A DNA stretch of 64,000 nucleotides from Fulvivirga maritima (GTDB taxonomy: Bacteria; Bacteroidota; Bacteroidia; Cytophagales; Cyclobacteriaceae): NCBI RefSeq assembly GCF_021389955.1, contig NZ_CP089980.1, positions 1,549,501 to 1,613,500 of the forward strand, read 5' to 3'. Below are positions 43,047-52,855 of the stretch, in pieces; within the stretch, counting starts at the first letter, position 1, and the number at the start of each line of letters is the position of its first letter. The position numbers and the translations under genes were made by a program. A model generated the notes under the pieces. The model was not told where the DNA came from and made no database searches. It saw only the letters and a program-made list of their open reading frames with translations.

Positions 43047-44301
43047 TTAAAAAACTGATTTCAAAAGTACTTCCCTGATCTGGTTCACTGTCTACTTTTA
43101 TGGTTCCTTTATGGGCTCTGGTCACTATTTTAACATAATTCAGCCCCAAGCCAAATCCTTTCACATCATGAATATTGCCAGTAGGAACCCTAAAAAACTG
43201 ATCAAATATTTTAGACTGATGCTGCTTGTTTATACCTACACCATTGTCTTTCACTTCAATAAAGAGCCGGCCATTTTCATTATACGTCCTAATTTCCACC
43301 TTGGGTACGGTATTGCAGTATTTAATAGCGTTATCTATCAGGTTAAAAATAACATTAGTGAGATGCAGCTTATCGCCAATCATTTCAGCATTGTCTGCTT
43401 CCAATTTGCAAATAATCTCACCACCTTTTTCGCCTAAGCTAAGCATCATACTCTTCTGAGTATCTTCTATGATATGATGCACATTGACCACCTCTGATTT
43501 CAGACTAATCTCCTGCTTGTTTAAATTAGCCATTTGCAACACTCTCTCCACCTGATGTTTCAATCGCAGGTTTTCATTTTCTATGATCATAGCATAGTTT
43601 CTTAACCTTTCTGGCTGCTCTACAATATTCGGATCCTTCAGCACATCGGTAGACAAGGCTATTGTAGAAATCGGCGTTTTAAACTCATGAGTCATATTAT
43701 TAATAAAATCCTTCTGAATTTCAGAAAGCCTCTTTTGCTTTAAAATCACAAAAAGTGCATAAGCAAAAAATATGACTACGGTAAAAAGTACGGTAGAAGA
43801 AAATATCCATATACCCATTCTATCAGTGATAAAAGAAGCCTTATTAGGAAACTGTACACCAAAATAGTAATTCTGATTTTCCCATTTGGGCAACATAGAA
43901 GTGGAGGAAACCGGCCTATCGGGAGTCATAGAGACATAGCTACCATAGACCATTTTATCACTGGTACAGTCATAAATACCATATTCAAAATCTGCAGTAA
44001 TATTCCGTTTTTCAAATTCAGCCCTCAATAGATGCTCTAAAAGACCAGCATCTATTTCATTATTAATCATTACCACATAATAATTAGTAGAAAGTTGTTT
44101 GATGGGATTGTTGGCAGGTTCTGCATCACTGAGTTTAAAGAAGCTTTGTGCCACATGATAAAGTGCCGTGTTTACTTCTCTATCAAAACGCTCCGTCTCG
44201 GTATTAAAGGCTTGCTTAAACCAATAGACCTGAGTTACTACAATACCTATTATAGAGATAGCAGCCAATATTACCAGCAAACGAATGGTTGTCCTTCTCA
44301 T
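43036..44301 (-). CDS. rprX: sensor histidine kinase, RprX-like
   Basis: A 421-residue kinase with two membrane spans (about 7-27 and 165-188) around a periplasmic sensor domain. H-box NNMTHEFKTPISTIALS, N-box IFNLIDNAIKYC, G1 EVKDNGVGI and G2 GFGLGLNYV are all intact. It is the first gene of the operon with the RprY-like regulator. The promoter region is shared with the divergent MarR gene 273 bp away. Symbol by resemblance. Confidence 0.87.
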   Translation of the reverse strand: MRRTTIRLLVILAAISIIGIVVTQVYWFKQAFNTETERFDREVNTALYHVAQSFFKLSDAEPANNPIKQLSTNYYVVMINNEIDAGLLEHLLRAEFEKRNITADFEYGIYDCTSDKMVYGSYVSMTPDRPVSSTSMLPKWENQNYYFGVQFPNKASFITDRMGIWIFSSTVLFTVVIFFAYALFVILKQKRLSEIQKDFINNMTHEFKTPISTIALSTDVLKDPNIVEQPERLRNYAMIIENENLRLKHQVERVLQMANLNKQEISLKSEVVNVHHIIEDTQKSMMLSLGEKGGEIICKLEADNAEMIGDKLHLTNVIFNLIDNAIKYCNTVPKVEIRTYNENGRLFIEVKDNGVGINKQHQSKIFDQFFRVPTGNIHDVKGFGLGLNYVKIVTRAHKGTIKVDSEPDQGSTFEISFLNVK

Positions 44302-44518
44302 AACCCAAAGCTACGTATTATTAAAAACTGATAAGATAACACCTTTCAAAGAAAGAACATTATAAAAATATACTACGGTTTTTCTTATATTAATTCACTT
44401 AATTGATCGTTTTAAGCTCAAATCGACTAATTTGAAGTGCTGTTTAATCCTAAAAAGCAGCTCAATTTGTCCCCAAACCGCATTTTATCGCCTCATTAAA
44501 AATTTCCTGCTCATTTAG

Positions 44519-44549
44519 TATGCATGCATAACATATTTAATTATATTTG
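44519..44549 (+). promoter_or_regulatory. MarR gene promoter with palindromic operator candidate
   Basis: TATATTTG (44542-44549) fits the -7 box TAnnTTTG. The perfect 12-bp palindrome TATGCATGCATA (44519-44530) sits where the -33 element should be, 45 bp before the MarR start. Its position suggests autoregulation by the MarR protein. Confidence 0.5.
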
Positions 44550-44574
44550 TTAAGCGCACTTTAAATCGATTGCA

Positions 44575-45045
44575 GTGAAGAGAGAAGAAACGATAGATCA
44601 TAACATCAAGACCACCTGGCATGCTATATCCAGAATGTATAACCAGCAGGCGGCTAAAGAAGAAATTACAACGTCCATAGGATTTGTACTTCTCAACATA
44701 TCATCTAAAGAAGGAACACCTGCAACCAAAATAGCGCCTCTGATGGGCTTGGAATCACGAAGCCTTACCAGGGTACTTAAAAATATGGAGGAAAAGGGGC
44801 TGGTGTATAGACAGCCAGATGCCACTGACAAAAGATCGGTGCGAATACACCTAACTGATGTGGGAAAGCGAAAAAAAGAATTCTCCAGGCAAACGGTACT
44901 GGCTTTTAATAACCACCTCAAAGAAGAAATCTCTGATGATAAATTAGCAGCCTTTTTTGAAGTAATAGAAGCCATTAACAAGACCATAGAACACAATAAA
45001 ATATACAAAACGGAAAACCATAAAATCAACAATGAGAAGAATTAA
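44575..45045 (+). CDS. MarR family transcriptional regulator
   Basis: A 156-residue winged-helix repressor starting at GTG 44575. Core motifs: TKIAPLMGLESRSLTRVLKNMEEK (recognition helix region) and the wing DATDKRSVRIHLTDVGKR. It overlaps the following beta-oxidation gene by 14 bp, so it is the first gene of that operon and probably senses an acyl-CoA or fatty acid (inference from context). Confidence 0.88.
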   Translation: MKREETIDHNIKTTWHAISRMYNQQAAKEEITTSIGFVLLNISSKEGTPATKIAPLMGLESRSLTRVLKNMEEKGLVYRQPDATDKRSVRIHLTDVGKRKKEFSRQTVLAFNNHLKEEISDDKLAAFFEVIEAINKTIEHNKIYKTENHKINNEKN

Positions 45046-47431
45046 CAAAGTAGCCGTGTTAGGTTCGGGAATCATGGGTTCTCGGATTGCATGTCACTTC
45101 GCGAATATTGGAGTACAGGTGCTCTTGTTGGATATTGTCCCTCGTGAACTCAGCGAGCAGGAACAGAAGAAAGGGCTCACCCTTGAAGACAAAGCAGTAA
45201 GAAACAGAATTGTACAACAATCTTTTGACACTGCTATAAAATCTAAACCTGCACCACTGTATGACAATGCCTTCGCCAGCAGAGTTTCTCTAGGAAACTT
45301 TGATGATGACATGGAAAAGATCAAAGACTGCGACTGGACCATAGAGGTTGTAGTAGAAAATCTGGATATTAAGAAAAAGGTATTTGACCAGGTAGAAAAA
45401 TACCGTAAGCCAGGCACGCTCATCACCTCTAACACTTCCGGTATTCCTATCCACCTTATGCTGGATGGCCGAAGCGATGACTTCCAAAAACACTTCTGTG
45501 GTACACACTTCTTTAACCCTCCACGCTATCTTAAGCTACTAGAAATTATTCCAACCCCTAAAACAGATCCTGAAATCATAGATTTCTTCATGCACTATGG
45601 AGATCTGTATTTAGGAAAAACCACCGTATTGTGTAAAGATACTCCGGCCTTTATAGCTAACCGTGTAGGTATTTATGCCATTCTTAAGGTAATAGATACT
45701 ATGCAAAAACTTGATCTCAATGTAGATGAAGTAGACAAGCTTACCGGACCAGTAATAGGCAGACCAAAATCAGCTACCTTCAGAACATCTGATGTAGTAG
45801 GTCTTGATACTTTGATAAAAGTAGCCAATGGTCTGTATCAAGGGCTCCCTAATGATGAAGGAAGAGAGATTTTTAAACTACCAGAAGTAGTAGCCAAATT
45901 AGAAGAAAACAAATGGCTGGGAGATAAAACAGGTCAGGGTTTTTATAAAAAGACCAAAGATGAAAAAGGTAAAACTCAAATTCTTACCTTGGATCTTAAG
46001 ACTTTAGAATATCACCCTAAAGCCAAGGCCAGCTTCGCTACCCTTGAAGCTACCAAGCCCATCGATAATTTAAAAGAAAGGTTCAAAGCTCTATTTGCCG
46101 GTAAAGACAAAGCTGGTGAATTCTACAGAGACTCATTCTATGCTTTATTCACTTATGTTTCTAACCGAATACCAGAAGTGGCCGATGAGCTTTACAAAAT
46201 AGATGATGCCATTTGTGCTGGTTTTGGCTGGGAAGTAGGTCCGTTTGCTACCTGGGATGCCGTAGGTGTAAAAAAATCCATTGAAAAAATGGAAGAGATG
46301 GGCTACAAACCCAACCAATGGGTATATGATATGCTCGATGCCGGATTTGATTCTTTCTACACTGTTAAAGATGGCCTTAAGCATTATTATGACATCGATT
46401 CAAAATCATACAAAGCCATACCTGGAGCTGAAGAATACATTATCCTGGATGATATCAGAGGAAGCAAAAAGCTTTGGAGCAACGCTGGCGCCTCTATATT
46501 TGACCTTGGAGACGGTGTCCTCAACATAGAATTTCATAGCAAAATGAATACGCTGGGCAGCGAAGTGGTAGAAGGTATTAACAAAGCGATTGATATGGCC
46601 GAAAAAGATTATCATGGACTGGTAATCGGGAATCAAGGAGCTCAGTTCTCTGCCGGAGCCAATCTAGGTCTGATCTTTATGTATGCCATAGAGCAGGAAT
46701 ATGATGAAGTAGACTTCATGATCAGACATTTCCAAAACACCATGATGCGGGTAAGGTACTCTTCCGTACCGGTGGTAGTGGCTCCTCACGGACTTACCTT
46801 GGGTGGCGGGTGTGAAATGACCATGCATTCAGATGTAGTACAAGCTGCTGCAGAAACTTATATAGGTCTGGTAGAAGTAGGCGTGGGCCTAATCCCTGGT
46901 GGTGGCGGCACTAAAGAGCTTACCAAAAGAGTATCTGACTCACTAGAGGCTGGTGATGTAGAGCTCAATGCATTACAAAATTCATTCATGAACATAGCCA
47001 CAGCTAAAGTAGCTACGTCAGCTCATGAGGCTATTGGCATGAACATTCTTAGTTCAAAAGATAAAATAACCATTAATAAAGACCGACAAATAGCTGAAGC
47101 CAAGGCTACAGTGCTGGAGTTGGCCGAAGCAGGTTATACTCAACCTATTCAGGCTACCAATATTAAGGTACAAGGAAAAACGGGTATGGCTCTGTTTATG
47201 GCTGGTGTTCACGGTATGAAAATGGGAAGATACATCTCTGACCATGATGTGAAAATAGCCAATAAAATAGCTTATGTAATGAGTGGCGGCGACCTTTCTT
47301 ACCCACAAGAAGTATCAGAACAGTACCTTCTTGACCTGGAAAGAGAAGCCTTCCTTTCCTTAACCGGAGAGAAGAAAACACTGGAAAGAATTCAGAGTAT
47401 TTTAACCACTGGTAAACCACTGAGAAATTAA
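45032..47431 (+). CDS. 3-hydroxyacyl-CoA dehydrogenase / enoyl-CoA hydratase
   Basis: Bifunctional beta-oxidation enzyme of 799 residues. The NAD-binding dehydrogenase comes first (LGSGIMGSRIACHFANIG at residues 10-27; HFFNPPRYLKLLEI), the hydratase lies at the C terminus (GAQFSAGANL, HGLTLGGGCEM). This order is that of Bacillus FadN, opposite to E. coli FadB. It hydrates enoyl-CoA and oxidises the hydroxyacyl-CoA to feed the thiolase encoded next. Confidence 0.93.
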   Translation: MRRINKVAVLGSGIMGSRIACHFANIGVQVLLLDIVPRELSEQEQKKGLTLEDKAVRNRIVQQSFDTAIKSKPAPLYDNAFASRVSLGNFDDDMEKIKDCDWTIEVVVENLDIKKKVFDQVEKYRKPGTLITSNTSGIPIHLMLDGRSDDFQKHFCGTHFFNPPRYLKLLEIIPTPKTDPEIIDFFMHYGDLYLGKTTVLCKDTPAFIANRVGIYAILKVIDTMQKLDLNVDEVDKLTGPVIGRPKSATFRTSDVVGLDTLIKVANGLYQGLPNDEGREIFKLPEVVAKLEENKWLGDKTGQGFYKKTKDEKGKTQILTLDLKTLEYHPKAKASFATLEATKPIDNLKERFKALFAGKDKAGEFYRDSFYALFTYVSNRIPEVADELYKIDDAICAGFGWEVGPFATWDAVGVKKSIEKMEEMGYKPNQWVYDMLDAGFDSFYTVKDGLKHYYDIDSKSYKAIPGAEEYIILDDIRGSKKLWSNAGASIFDLGDGVLNIEFHSKMNTLGSEVVEGINKAIDMAEKDYHGLVIGNQGAQFSAGANLGLIFMYAIEQEYDEVDFMIRHFQNTMMRVRYSSVPVVVAPHGLTLGGGCEMTMHSDVVQAAAETYIGLVEVGVGLIPGGGGTKELTKRVSDSLEAGDVELNALQNSFMNIATAKVATSAHEAIGMNILSSKDKITINKDRQIAEAKATVLELAEAGYTQPIQATNIKVQGKTGMALFMAGVHGMKMGRYISDHDVKIANKIAYVMSGGDLSYPQEVSEQYLLDLEREAFLSLTGEKKTLERIQSILTTGKPLRN

Positions 47432-47451
47432 AGAATATAGTATTGAGCAGA

Positions 47452-47588
47452 TAGTAATTAGTACATAGAAGTTAGTAACAATTTAAAAATGAGTAGCTAT
47501 AAGGATATAAAGATTGGGCAAAAAGCAGTGTCTAGCCTTTGAAAAGGTCCTAATAGACTATGAGCTATTTACTAAATACTAATCACTA
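47452..47588. repeat. imperfect inverted repeat pair in intergenic DNA
   Basis: TAGTAATTAGTA (47452-47463) and TACTAATCACTA (47577-47588) pair at 11 of 12 positions plus one G-U and bound most of the spacer between the hydratase and thiolase genes. Looks like a degenerate Bacteroidota intergenic repeat; no function assigned. Confidence 0.35.
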
Positions 47589-47602
47589 AAACTAAAGAAA
47601 CA

Positions 47603-48778
47603 ATGAATGCATATATAATAAAAGGATTTAGAACAGCAGTAGGCCGAGCTAAAAAGGGTGGCTTCCGCTTCACTCGACCTGATGACTTGGCTGTGGAAAC
47701 TATCAAGCATTTGGTAAGCTCTATTGATGGCCTGGAAAATGAAATGGTAGATGACCTGATAGTGGGTAATGCCGTACAGGAAGCTGAGCAAGGCATGCAA
47801 ATGGGTAGAATGATATCACTCATGGCCTTAGGCATAGACACTCCCGGAATGGTGATCAACCGCTACTGTGGCTCGGGCTTAGAGGCTATTCATCTGGCTT
47901 CAGCAAAAATTAATGCTGGCATGGCAGATGTAGTAATAGCAGGAGGTACGGAATCCATGTCAATGGTGCCTGTAATGGGCTATAAAACAGCCTTAAATTA
48001 TAAAATAGCCGCTGAACATCCTGACTATTACACCAGCATGGGCCTCACCGCTGAACAAATAGCTCAAGAATGGAAAATTTCAAGAGAAGATCAGGATGAA
48101 TTTGCTTATAACTCGCACATGAAAGCGGTTACAGCTCAGAAAGAAGGTAAGTTCAAAGATGAAATTTTGCCCATTAATGTAACTGAAACCTATGTAGAAG
48201 AGGGGAAAAAGAAAACCCGTGAATATACAGTAGATACTGATGAAGGCCCAAGAGCTGATACCAGCAAAGAAGTATTAGGCAAGCTAAAACCAGTGTTTGC
48301 AGCGGGAGGGTCAGTAACAGCCGGTAACTCATCTCCTACTAATGACGGTGCTGCCTTCGTAGTGGTAATGTCAGAAAAAAAGGTGAAAGAACTGGGGCTG
48401 GAGCCAGTAGCCAGACTAGTGAGCTATGCTGTAGCTGGTGTAGAGCCTCGCATTATGGGGGTTGGCCCTACTTATGCGGTGCCTAAAGCACTAGATAGAG
48501 CGGGCTTAAAACTGAAAGACATTGATCTGATTGAACTCAATGAAGCCTTCGCAGCACAATCTTTATCCGTTATTCGAGACCTTGAAATGGATATGTCTAA
48601 GGTAAACGTAAATGGAGGTGCTATTGCTCTGGGTCACCCGCTTGGTAGCACTGGCGCACGCCTATCTCTCACCTTATTAAACGAAATGAGAAGAAGACAA
48701 GGCAGCAAATACGGAATGGTCACCGCTTGCGTAGGTGGCGGACAAGGTGTAGCAGGTATTTATGAATTCCTGAAGTAA
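47603..48778 (+). CDS. fadA: acetyl-CoA C-acyltransferase (thiolase)
   Basis: Cleaves 3-ketoacyl-CoA with CoA in the last step of beta-oxidation. Active-site cysteine in INRYCGSGLEA (about residue 91), GHPLGSTGA histidine and TACVGGGQG second cysteine are intact in the 391-residue protein. It is the third gene of the MarR-headed cluster, with 171 bp of spacer before it. Confidence 0.94.
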   Translation: MNAYIIKGFRTAVGRAKKGGFRFTRPDDLAVETIKHLVSSIDGLENEMVDDLIVGNAVQEAEQGMQMGRMISLMALGIDTPGMVINRYCGSGLEAIHLASAKINAGMADVVIAGGTESMSMVPVMGYKTALNYKIAAEHPDYYTSMGLTAEQIAQEWKISREDQDEFAYNSHMKAVTAQKEGKFKDEILPINVTETYVEEGKKKTREYTVDTDEGPRADTSKEVLGKLKPVFAAGGSVTAGNSSPTNDGAAFVVVMSEKKVKELGLEPVARLVSYAVAGVEPRIMGVGPTYAVPKALDRAGLKLKDIDLIELNEAFAAQSLSVIRDLEMDMSKVNVNGGAIALGHPLGSTGARLSLTLLNEMRRRQGSKYGMVTACVGGGQGVAGIYEFLK

Positions 48779-48900
48779 AAGAAGTGCAGATATTTTAATA
48801 TGAAATTCACTTTTTAAAAGAAGATTAAGACAACATAACATTCGATTTGAGCAGATGATGCCTCAATACTCTCTACTCAAAACTAAAAATCTAATTACTT

Positions 48901-50718
48901 ATGAGCACTACAGCAACGGAACAATCACAAGAAACATCAGAAGCCATAAAAGGTGGTGAGTTTTTAATCAAAGAAACAGAAGCTAAAGAAGTTTTTATTC
49001 CTGAAGAATGGAATGAAGAACAAAAGATGATAGCTCAAACCTGTAAAGATTTTCTTAAACAAGAAATTCTTACCCGGCTAGACGAGATAGACTCTATGAA
49101 GCAACCAGAGCTTATGCCTTCTTTACTTGACAAGGCCGGCGAGTTGGGTCTTTTAGGAACCTCAGTGCCGGAAGAATATGGTGGCTTCGGAATGAATTTT
49201 AACACTTCTATGCTGGTAACAGAAGTGCTTGGTGCAGGCCATTCTTTTGCTGTAGCCATTTCTGCTCACACAGGCATAGGTACACTGCCTATTTTATATT
49301 ATGGTAATGATGAGCAAAAAGCTAAATATCTACCTAAACTAGCTTCTGGCGAATGGAAAGCATCTTACTGTCTCACTGAACCAGATTCAGGCTCTGATGC
49401 TAACTCTGGGAAGACCAAAGCCAAGCTTACTGATGACGGCAAGCACTACATTATCAACGGCCAAAAAATGTGGATAACCAACGGTGGCTTCGCCGATGTA
49501 TTTATTGTATTCGCAAAAATTGATGATGACAAAAACCTTTCTGCTTTCATTGTAGAAAAAGGCTTTGGTGGCATCACTATGAATGAAGAGGAGAAAAAAA
49601 TGGGTATCAAAGGTTCTTCTACCCGACAGATCTTCTTCAACGACTGCAAAGTACCTGTAGAAAATATGCTTTCTGAAAGGGAAAATGGATTCAAAATAGC
49701 GGTTAATATTCTCAATATTGGCCGAATAAAACTTGGTGCTGCTGCCATAGGCGGTAGCAAAGGCGTGATTGATAACGCAGTAAACTACGCCAATGAAAGA
49801 AAGCAATTTGGCACTTCCATTTCCAACTTTGGAGCTATTAAACACAAATTGGCAGAAATGGCCACTAAAGTTTATGCCTCTGAGTCTGCGCACTACCGTG
49901 CAGGACAAAACATTGATGATGCTTATGACAGATTGGTAGAAAAAGGTGTGGAACCCGCTAAAGCCAGACTGAAATCAGTGGAAGAATTTGCCATAGAATG
50001 CGCCATACTTAAGGTTCATGGCTCTGAGGTATTGGACTTTGTTACTGATGAAGGCGTGCAAATATATGGAGGTATGGGTTTCTCAGCAGAAAGCCCTATG
50101 GATCGTGCCTACCGTGATGCTCGTATTAACAGGATTTTTGAAGGTACTAATGAGATTAACAGAATGCTTTGCATAGACATGCTCCTAAAAAGAGCTATGA
50201 AAGGCCACTTAGATCTTATGAAGCCTGCCATGGAAGTGCAAAAAGAGCTCATGTCTATTCCTGACTTCGGAGCTTCTGACGATGAGACCTTGTTTGCTAA
50301 AGAGAAAAAGGCATTGCTAAACCTGAAAAAAGCTGGCCTTATGGTGGCAGGAGCTGCCGTTCAAAAGTTCATGCAAAAGCTGAGCAGCGAACAGGAAATT
50401 TTAATGAACCTGGCTGATATGCTTATTGAAGGTTATGTAGCAGAATCATGTCTATTGAGGGTAGAAAAACTCGCTGCACAAAAAGGCGAAGAAGCCCTGA
50501 AAATAGAAACCGATATGATGAAGGTTTACCTCTATGAAGCAATAGAAAAAGCAGCCTCTGCTGGTAAAGAAGCTATTTATGCTTTTGCCGAAGGTGACGA
50601 GCAGCGCATGATGCTTATGGGATTGAAAAGATTTACTAAGCTGGAACCTTTTAATCTGAAAGAGGCTCGCAGAAGAATTGCAGACCATATCATTGCTAAA
50701 AATGAATATACCTTCTAA
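48901..50718 (+). CDS. acyl-CoA dehydrogenase
   Basis: FAD enzyme of 605 residues for the first step of beta-oxidation. Acyl-CoA dehydrogenase motifs: CLTEPDSGSDANSGKTKA, MWITNGGFADVFIVFAK and QIYGGMGFSAESPMDRAYRD, and the glutamate-bearing FEGTNEINR. The C-terminal extra 200 residues place it with the VLCAD/ACAD9-like long forms. Last gene of the operon, followed by a strong hairpin. Confidence 0.93.
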   Translation: MSTTATEQSQETSEAIKGGEFLIKETEAKEVFIPEEWNEEQKMIAQTCKDFLKQEILTRLDEIDSMKQPELMPSLLDKAGELGLLGTSVPEEYGGFGMNFNTSMLVTEVLGAGHSFAVAISAHTGIGTLPILYYGNDEQKAKYLPKLASGEWKASYCLTEPDSGSDANSGKTKAKLTDDGKHYIINGQKMWITNGGFADVFIVFAKIDDDKNLSAFIVEKGFGGITMNEEEKKMGIKGSSTRQIFFNDCKVPVENMLSERENGFKIAVNILNIGRIKLGAAAIGGSKGVIDNAVNYANERKQFGTSISNFGAIKHKLAEMATKVYASESAHYRAGQNIDDAYDRLVEKGVEPAKARLKSVEEFAIECAILKVHGSEVLDFVTDEGVQIYGGMGFSAESPMDRAYRDARINRIFEGTNEINRMLCIDMLLKRAMKGHLDLMKPAMEVQKELMSIPDFGASDDETLFAKEKKALLNLKKAGLMVAGAAVQKFMQKLSSEQEILMNLADMLIEGYVAESCLLRVEKLAAQKGEEALKIETDMMKVYLYEAIEKAASAGKEAIYAFAEGDEQRMMLMGLKRFTKLEPFNLKEARRRIADHIIAKNEYTF

Positions 50719-50750
50719 TAAGAAGTAAAAATATTCTCTTGTAACTGTAA

Positions 50751-50812
50751 GAGGCTGTCTCAAAAGTATTTATTCTGGCTAGTAAATACTTTTGAGACAG
50801 CCTCTTCTTTTT
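50751..50812 (+). terminator. 22-bp perfect palindromic terminator
   Basis: GAGGCTGTCTCAAAAGTATT and two more bases (50751-50772) pair exactly with 50783-50804, followed by TTCTTTTTTT. It ends the beta-oxidation operon. Core shared with the hairpin at 37189. Confidence 0.85.
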
Positions 50813-50901
50813 TTAATAATGCCAAAAGCAGAAACGTTATTTTTAAAATAATTGTTATAGTATTTCACACACTTAAACCCAACCTAGTGCATAAAAAGAG
50901 G

Positions 50902-51363
50902 GTGAAATATTTCGCTTATGGATCCAACATGGATTTAGAGCATCTGGAACTGCTAAAAGTAAAGGTGTTTAAAGCGCAGCCTGCCCTTTTGCAAGAGTAC
51001 AAACTCACTTTTAATGTAAAAGATAACGACCTCACAGGTGTAGGATATGCCAACATCATGCAAAGTCCCACTAATGAAGTAGAAGGCATTTTGATTACTA
51101 CTGACGAACATTCAGTAACTTATATAGATCTATATGAAAACTTCCCTGTAGACTATAAAAAGGAAAACCAGCAAGTAAAGCTAAGAAGCGGACAAACAGA
51201 AACCGCCTTTCTATATATTGGTAACACCTCCCGATGTAAGGAGGGGTTAAAGCCGCTTAACAATCATTTACTCCATTTGCTCAAGGGAAAGCACTTTCTC
51301 AGTCAGGAATATTATGAGAAACTAATGCAAACAGACTCTATCCCGGTGTCTGAGTATCAATAA
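50902..51363 (+). CDS. gamma-glutamylcyclotransferase-like protein
   Basis: A 153-residue protein. The GTG at 50902 gives MKYFAYGSNMD, the standard N terminus of the AIG2/GGCT fold, so I choose it over an upstream GTG at 50887. The YGSN loop binds the gamma-glutamyl group. The expected catalytic glutamate may be in DLYENFP, where the family usually has D/E-x-x-E-G. Role: gamma-glutamyl amine or peptide turnover; substrate not certain. It is followed closely by the photolyase-like gene. Confidence 0.8.
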   Translation: MKYFAYGSNMDLEHLELLKVKVFKAQPALLQEYKLTFNVKDNDLTGVGYANIMQSPTNEVEGILITTDEHSVTYIDLYENFPVDYKKENQQVKLRSGQTETAFLYIGNTSRCKEGLKPLNNHLLHLLKGKHFLSQEYYEKLMQTDSIPVSEYQ

Positions 51364-51394
51364 CTTTCAATAAACTCATGCTGTTAACCTTAGC

Positions 51395-52855
51395 ATGGAA
51401 GCCACTATCATATTTCCTCATCAGCTATATGCTTCTCATCCTGCCATAGCTGCTAAAAGGAAGATCTACCTAATTGAGGATCACCAATATTTCACTCAAT
51501 TCAAATTTCATAAGAAAAAAATAGGATTACACAGGGCTTCAATGAAATACTATGAAAGCTTTCTAAATCAAAAAGAGTATACTACAAAATATATCGAGGC
51601 TCATGATCATATTGATATCGCTGACGTTTTTGAAAACCACCTTGATAAGCGAGTCGACATTATTCATTATGTAAAACCGGCAGACTATCTTCTTGAAAAA
51701 AGGATCAAAGAAGCGGCAAGTAAATTTTCCATTGAACTAATAGCCTACAATAGCCCAGGATTTCTATCCACACCAGAAGACTTAAAAGAAATGCTGCCAG
51801 ATAGAAAGTATTTTATGGCTAGTTTCTACAAAAAGCAACGAATTAAACACGATATCCTTATCCAAAATGGTGAGCCTGAAGGAGGAAAATGGAGCTACGA
51901 TGATGAAAACAGAAAAAAATTACCAAAAGACATATCTATTCCTAAACCTTATCAACCACAGGAAAATCATTACGCTCAGGAAGCTAAGCAATACGTAGAA
52001 AATCATTTTGATCAAAACTATGGTGAATTGTATGGCTTTGACTATCCTATAACGCACTACCAGGCTGAAGAAGCACTAATCGATTTTCTGGATAATCGCA
52101 TGCAGCTCTTTGGAGATTACGAAGATGCTATAAGTAAAAATGAATCTTTCCTCTTCCATTCCCTTCTTACCCCCGCTTTAAATATCGGCTTAATTACTCC
52201 AAAACAGATATTAAACACACTTTTCGAAAAACATAAAGCACATCATTATCCCCTTAATTGCCTGGAAGGGTTTGTAAGACAAATTATAGGATGGAGAGAA
52301 TTTATGCGGGGCGTTTATGCTTTTGAGGGCGTTTTTGAAAGAACAAATAACCATTTCAACCATCAGAGAAAAATACCAGAAACATTTTGGAATGGCACCA
52401 CAGGTATAGAACCTATAGACCATACCATTAAAAAAGTGCTACAAACGGGCTACTGCCATCATATAGAGCGACTAATGATTTTGGGCAACTTCATGCTGCT
52501 ATGCGAATTTGATCCTGATGAAATTTACTCCTGGTTTATGACCCTTTTTATTGATGCTTATGACTGGGTAATGGTACCTAACGTTTATGGAATGACGCAA
52601 TACACTGACGGCGGACTTATTACTACCAAGCCATATATTTCCAGCTCTAATTATGTGCTCAAAATGAGTGATTATAAAAAAAGCCAATGGTGTAAGGTGT
52701 GGGATGGCCTTTATTGGAGGTTTTTAAAAATCCATGAAAATGAATTCAGCAAAAACCACCGCATGTCTTTTATGATCAAAATGTTAGAGAAAATGGATAA
52801 AAAAACTCTTCAGCACCATATTGACATTGCTGAAGAGTTCTTGAATAACTTTTAG
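51395..52855 (+). CDS. cryptochrome/photolyase family protein (DPRP/FeS-BCP type) lacking cluster cysteines
   Basis: A 486-residue flavoprotein of the bacterial photolyase-related group (PhrB type), expected to bind FAD and repair or sense light damage. The N-terminal region IIFPHQLYASHP and the C-terminal FAD part (FVRQIIGWREFMRGVY, GYCHHIERLMILGNFMLL, YGMTQYTDGGLITTKPYISS) are clear. In known members a 4Fe-4S cluster is held by four cysteines, one before the CHHI-like helix and three after the KPYxSS segment. Here the first position reads TTGIEPIDH and the second reads MSDYKKSQWCKVWDGLYW, with a single Cys and a shortened loop. A cluster is therefore unlikely. Confidence 0.85.
   Translation: MEATIIFPHQLYASHPAIAAKRKIYLIEDHQYFTQFKFHKKKIGLHRASMKYYESFLNQKEYTTKYIEAHDHIDIADVFENHLDKRVDIIHYVKPADYLLEKRIKEAASKFSIELIAYNSPGFLSTPEDLKEMLPDRKYFMASFYKKQRIKHDILIQNGEPEGGKWSYDDENRKKLPKDISIPKPYQPQENHYAQEAKQYVENHFDQNYGELYGFDYPITHYQAEEALIDFLDNRMQLFGDYEDAISKNESFLFHSLLTPALNIGLITPKQILNTLFEKHKAHHYPLNCLEGFVRQIIGWREFMRGVYAFEGVFERTNNHFNHQRKIPETFWNGTTGIEPIDHTIKKVLQTGYCHHIERLMILGNFMLLCEFDPDEIYSWFMTLFIDAYDWVMVPNVYGMTQYTDGGLITTKPYISSSNYVLKMSDYKKSQWCKVWDGLYWRFLKIHENEFSKNHRMSFMIKMLEKMDKKTLQHHIDIAEEFLNNF

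Noticed and set aside
47432-47602. Regulatory RNA between the hydratase and thiolase genes
   Set aside because: Only one weak AT-rich inverted pair is seen; it looks like degenerate intergenic repeat.
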